A DNA stretch of 9,607 bases from Flavisolibacter sp. (GTDB lineage Bacteria; Bacteroidota; Bacteroidia; Chitinophagales; Chitinophagaceae), in contig JACDAZ010000172.1 in the NCBI GenBank assembly GCA_013695175.1, forward strand, positions 1 to 9,607, given 5' to 3'. This document shows positions 7,112 to 9,607 of the stretch, piece by piece. How positions within the stretch are numbered: position 1 is the stretch's first letter; each line of letters opens with the position of its first letter. The notes below the pieces were generated by a model that was given only the letters and a program-made list of their open reading frames with translations, was not told the origin of the DNA and did no database searches. The position numbers and the translations under genes were made by a program.

Positions 7112-7828
7112 TTAAGAAGTGGGTAAATTAGAAGCGTTGATCTTTGTTTTAATAAAAGGACCGGCAATAGATAAAACTTCAGCCGGAGTTCTTGCTTTGT
7201 CCAAAGCATTTGCATCAACAATATCATTTGCAGCAAACGAATTAGGTGTAATTAACTCACGAATTAAAGCTGCATGACGTGCTTCAACTGAAACAATCTT
7301 ACCTGCTACTAAAAGAAAATTAACATCAGTCAATAATTTTCCTGCACCATTATAGGCAGATACGCCAAGATCTTCAAAAGCTTTTGCAGTACTTAATACA
7401 CTGTTCCTGTTTCCAAAATCAATTGAGCTGAAATCTACTTCCAAAGCAGGTATAGCATTTGAACCTAATGCAGTTTTAAAAAATTCTCTATGCGCAATTT
7501 CATGATCACGTATGTCTGTAAGGTATCCTCTTTCAGAAGACGTCATACCAGAATATTGAGATGTAATTACCTGGGTATAAAATGCGGCTTCTAATTGTTC
7601 AAGAGCATAAGCATAATTCAGTACACCAAAATCGCCGCTACCTAAATTTACTCCACTGCCATCTTTATCATCTTTCTTACAACCTGGCAACCCGGCCATA
7701 GAACCGACTACAACAACAGAGGCACCCATAAGACCACTAAAATGCAAAAACTTTCTCCTCGAGAAACCTGATTGCTTTACTTCTTCTATTTCAGAAGTAA
7801 CTGTAATTTTTTGATTTTTAATTTCCAT
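7112..7828 (-). CDS. Ferritin-like domain lipoprotein with twin-arginine signal (first of pair)
   Basis: The 238-aa product carries a textbook Tat signal: SRRKFL (23-28), a hydrophobic core (about 29-46), and a lipobox LPGC with Cys50. After cleavage it would be a lipoprotein with the charged start CKKDDKDG. The mature part is a Ferritin_2-like four-helix bundle: ALEQLEAAFY (75-84, Glu77/Glu80), RDHEIAH (107-113, Glu110/His113), FEDLGVSAYNG (151-161) and SVEARHAALIR (180-190, Glu182/His185). These are the expected positions for a two-metal site. It is paralogous to the next gene, sharing RDHE-AH, FED-GV-AY and SVE-RHAA in the same order, so the pair arose by duplication. ATG 7828 is well placed at the start of the n-region. 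Export as a folded metalloprotein by the TatA/TatC encoded just downstream is the simplest reading. Function could be iron handling or oxidative-stress defence, but neither is shown. Confidence 0.88.
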   Translation of the reverse strand: MEIKNQKITVTSEIEEVKQSGFSRRKFLHFSGLMGASVVVVGSMAGLPGCKKDDKDGSGVNLGSGDFGVLNYAYALEQLEAAFYTQVITSQYSGMTSSERGYLTDIRDHEIAHREFFKTALGSNAIPALEVDFSSIDFGNRNSVLSTAKAFEDLGVSAYNGAGKLLTDVNFLLVAGKIVSVEARHAALIRELITPNSFAANDIVDANALDKARTPAEVLSIAGPFIKTKINASNLPTS

Positions 7829-7963
7829 ATAATATTTCTAAATAAGTGAAAGAATAATTCACATAATCAATTACGTAAATACTATGCCTATGGATTTTTT
7901 AAATTTTTCTTTCTCAATTAATCAACAATTAGTGTAATAAAGTATCTATTTGTTGAACAGATG

Positions 7964-7987
7964 CTGCATTATTAAGATGTAATGCAG
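7964..7987. repeat. Inverted repeat CTGCATTA-N8-TAATGCAG upstream of the ferritin-like genes
   Basis: Two perfect 8-bp arms are separated by 8 bp, in the 204-bp gap between the MerR-like stop and the first ferritin-like start, 136 bp upstream of the latter. On the minus strand it is not followed by a T-run, so a terminator for the MerR gene is unlikely. An operator for the downstream operon is possible. No TAnnTTTG box is visible in the rest of the gap. Confidence 0.4.
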
Positions 7988-8032
7988 AAGTTGTTTCCCA
8001 GCCTCTGCCTATTTATAGATGAGGTGAGATGA

Positions 8033-8890
8033 TTAAATTGAGATAAGGGATGATAAATTTTCTCTTCTTACCTGAATGACATTTTTATATGGATGTTTAA
8101 ATGAAAAAGTATCAGGAGTGGTTATCACTAATTTGGCATGCGGAAAATTTTCTAATAACCAGTTACTAAAATCATCTAATTGATGATTATTTTTCTTTTG
8201 TAAATAAGTATAGAAAAGGAGAGGTTTTATTTTTTGAGTAATAGATACCAGGTTTGAAACCGAAATATCATTGCCTAAATTAATAACCTGAGCTCCTGAA
8301 TATTTAAGCAAGAAATTCTTATACAGCAGAGCAAGATCTAACAATTTTGTTCCAAATAAAAAAAGTATCACCTTCTTTTCGCTTTTGACAAACGGAATAT
8401 TTTCTATAGCCCACATTAGTTTCTTACGAACAATTGATACTATTATATGTTCTTCAATCAGCCCGTTTCCCTCCCATAATAATTTGGTTTTAACCAAAAA
8501 AGGATAAATGATATTATTTACCACCACATAGGTTTCCCAGGTACAAAACGATCTTTCAAGTATAGTTTCAAAAGATTCAAAATTCATGGAATACATGGCT
8601 AAAAGCAACTGTGCAACTGCCAGTTCCTGCCCACTTACATCATCCTTTAACTTTACAATTTTTTCTTCAGTTTCAAAGGCTGTAAGCTTTGAAAGCTTTG
8701 ATATCTTATATCCATTTTTATTAAGAATAGCAACATGTAGTAGTTTTTCTACTTCGTTTAAATCATAAGATCTGTTATTGGTTTCACTTCTCTGAGGTTG
8801 AAGAAAGCCATATCTCTGTTCCCATACGCGTAATGTATGTGCTTTAACACCAGAAATAAATTCAAGTTCTCTAATAGGGAAATTTTTCAT
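8033..8890 (-). CDS. MerR-family regulator of CarH/LitR type with degenerate B12-binding domain
   Basis: The 285-aa product has an N-terminal MerR winged HTH (about 5-70: VKAHTLRVWEQRYGFLQPQR then NNRSYDLNEVEKLL), a helical bundle (about 88-165) like the cobalamin-binding cap of CarH/LitR, and a Rossmann-like C-terminal domain (about 172-280, VILFLFG, then SGAQVINLGNDIS). In CarH the corrinoid is held by a W-x9-EH motif in the bundle and a His in E/D-x-H-x-x-G. Here Trp139 and Glu147-His148 remain, but with 7 instead of 9 residues between. The segment aligning with HELG reads LDLA (184-187), so the axial His and the Gly are lost. The protein is therefore probably a DNA-binding regulator that no longer senses B12 or light in the standard way. 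It is encoded on the same strand, 204 bp upstream of the ferritin-like pair, whose expression it might control. An in-frame TAG upstream supports ATG 8890. Confidence 0.85.
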   Translation of the reverse strand: MKNFPIRELEFISGVKAHTLRVWEQRYGFLQPQRSETNNRSYDLNEVEKLLHVAILNKNGYKISKLSKLTAFETEEKIVKLKDDVSGQELAVAQLLLAMYSMNFESFETILERSFCTWETYVVVNNIIYPFLVKTKLLWEGNGLIEEHIIVSIVRKKLMWAIENIPFVKSEKKVILFLFGTKLLDLALLYKNFLLKYSGAQVINLGNDISVSNLVSITQKIKPLLFYTYLQKKNNHQLDDFSNWLLENFPHAKLVITTPDTFSFKHPYKNVIQVRRENLSSLISI

Positions 8891-8932
8891 TATCTGAATC
8901 TCTTCAATATGCTATCTGAATCTCTTCAATAT
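8891..8932. repeat. Tandem direct repeat abutting the MerR-like start codon
   Basis: A 20-bp unit (8891-8910) is repeated perfectly at 8913-8932, with 2 bp (gc) between, a period of 22 bp. The first copy touches the start codon at 8890, so both copies are in the 5' leader or core promoter of the gene. On the minus strand each contains TTGAAGAGATTC, so the purine-rich GAAGAG that could act as ribosome binding site is duplicated. Confidence 0.85.
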
Positions 8933-9307
8933 ACATAATATATACGAACAAACGTTGTAAAAGGTTTTGAATTCGTTGTAATTTTTTATATCTAAAAAAC
9001 GTTTAAATATTTATTCGTTCCATCGGTTATAGATTAAACAAAAAAAATGATAGTTTTAGACGAAGGGTGTTTAAAGACTATTGAATAATATAAGATTTTA
9101 TTCATCTTCATTGGATAATCTTCAACTTATTATTTATGGATCATGTCAGCTAATATGAAATGATTTTACTCCTGTTTTAGAATAAAATACCCGGAATTTT
9201 AACTGGAATACAGAATTGTAGTAAAAAAACTAAATTTAAAAATTATTTCATTTTTCACACAAACCATAAAACTGGCTAACTGTTTTTAAGCTGTTCAATA
9301 ATCGCCT
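8933..9307. other. Gene-free AT-rich region upstream of the MerR-like gene
   Basis: No reading frame with protein-like content was seen on either strand. The part nearest the MerR gene (8933-9030) holds the CGTTGTAA repeats and AT-rich DNA likely to contain that gene's promoter. The remainder (about 9030-9307) has scattered stops in all frames and nothing recognisable. It lies next to the cheB remnant and may be degraded coding DNA, but no 5' cheB motifs (Ser or His catalytic blocks) could be read in it. Confidence 0.6.
8953..8981. promoter_or_regulatory. Two CGTTGTAA direct repeats 21 bp apart, candidate MerR-type operator
   Basis: CGTTGTAA occurs at 8953-8960 and 8974-8981, a 21-bp period, so both lie on the same face of the helix. 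Midway (8964-8971) GTTTTGAA is a weak third copy at 11-bp spacing. The first copy is also half of ACAA-acg-TTGT (8948-8958). CarH-type regulators bind tandem direct repeats at about 11-bp spacing upstream of their own genes, so autoregulation is a reasonable inference. Confidence 0.4.
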
Positions 9308-9607
9308 ATGATATTGATTGTAGATGACAAACCTTAAATGCGCCGGCTGATTATCATTTATTATTTGAAAAGCAACACACAGTATCTTTAGATTTTTCTG
9401 AAAAAATTCATTTCAGCCGCCCAGTATCGACATCACTTTTCAAACGGCTGCTGAAGCTTATGGCATCATTGGTATGTATACTTTTATCTGGTGCCAATGA
9501 TGATGGTGCAGCAGGACTAGCAGCTGTAATAGAAGCGGGAGGCTTTGTTGCAATTCAAGATCAATTACTGCAGTGGTTTCTTATATGCCGGAGCAGGTTT
9601 TAAAGGT
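9308..9607 (+). pseudogene. Decayed CheB-type protein-glutamate methylesterase, 3' portion
   Basis: The remnant reads as the CheB catalytic domain only if frames are switched. From 9334 the frame gives LNAPADYHLLFEKQ and then SLDFSEKIHFSR. After a one-base loss at about 9420 it continues PSIDITFQTAAEAYGIIGM. A shift at about 9477 restores ILLSGANDDGAAGLAA then VIEAGGFVAIQD, and a third shift at about 9562-9566 gives TAVVSYMPEQVLK to the window end. These blocks match CheB in order, including the NDG Asp of the catalytic triad. The catalytic Ser (G-x-S-x-G) and His blocks should lie upstream but are absent. Instead, ATG 9308 encodes MILIVDDKP and a stop, which looks like the start of a response-regulator receiver domain joined directly to mid-CheB, as if an internal deletion had fused two neighbouring genes. 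Bacteroidota often carry CheB and CheR in non-motile two-component clusters. The gene continues past the edge; the product is certainly not made intact. Confidence 0.8.

Noticed and set aside
7102..7236. Upstream extension of the second ferritin-like frame
   Set aside because: It overlaps the 3' end of the first ferritin-like gene in another frame and precedes the signal region with an unlikely hydrophobic sequence; ATG 7101 follows the upstream stop by 10 bp.
7871..7878. Palindrome TTACGTAA upstream of the first ferritin-like gene as an operator
   Set aside because: Short AT-rich palindromes are frequent here; a longer one (TTTACGTAAA at about 4381) lies inside the sigma factor coding region.
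8891..8932. Start of a CRISPR array
   Set aside because: There are only two copies of a 20-bp unit with a 2-bp gap, so there are no spacers, and no cas genes occur in the window.

Overview
The window looks like a chromosomal segment from a low-GC Bacteroidota bacterium, probably of the Chitinophagaceae type. The clues are the AT-rich composition, start codons mostly without Shine-Dalgarno sequences, a TatC with the long Cys-containing first periplasmic loop seen in this phylum, an RskA-type anti-sigma factor, PF13668-type ferritin-like proteins, and a stand-alone LuxE-like acyl-protein synthetase. The family assignment is an inference from recognised protein features; no search was run.

Layout. 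Positions 1-438 (minus) hold the 5' part of an unrecognised lipoprotein gene. It is transcribed divergently from a LuxE/PaaK-like adenylate-forming enzyme gene (467-1471, plus). A compact bidirectional terminator (1473-1496) separates that gene from htpG (1500-3386, minus). From there to 8890 everything is on the minus strand. In transcription order it runs: a MerR-family regulator of the CarH/LitR type (8890-8033), two ferritin-like proteins (7828-7112 and 7101-6262), tatA (6170-5916), tatC (5890-5033), an ECF sigma factor (4904-4356), its RskA-like anti-sigma factor (4356-3502), and htpG. The right edge (9308-9607, plus) is the decayed 3' half of a CheB-type chemotaxis methylesterase gene with at least three frameshifts.

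How the genes may work together. The first ferritin-like protein carries both a twin-arginine motif (SRRKFL) and a lipobox (LPGC). The second has a weaker RR-type signal. Both lie directly upstream of tatA-tatC, so the cluster appears to encode an export machine beside its likely cargo: folded, metal-loaded ferritin-like proteins placed outside the cytoplasmic membrane. The sigma/anti-sigma pair downstream and the MerR-like regulator upstream are plausible controllers, but nothing in the sequence proves this. The MerR-like protein has lost the cobalamin-ligating His and has a shortened W...EH motif, so it is probably not a conventional B12 light sensor.

Regulatory signals include a sigma-54-like promoter with a TGCCA-N3-TGGCA palindrome in front of htpG, two CGTTGTAA direct repeats 21 bp apart upstream of the MerR gene, a tandem duplication abutting that gene's start codon, and an 8-bp inverted repeat upstream of the ferritin-like pair. 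I saw no rRNA, tRNA, CRISPR array or insertion sequence.
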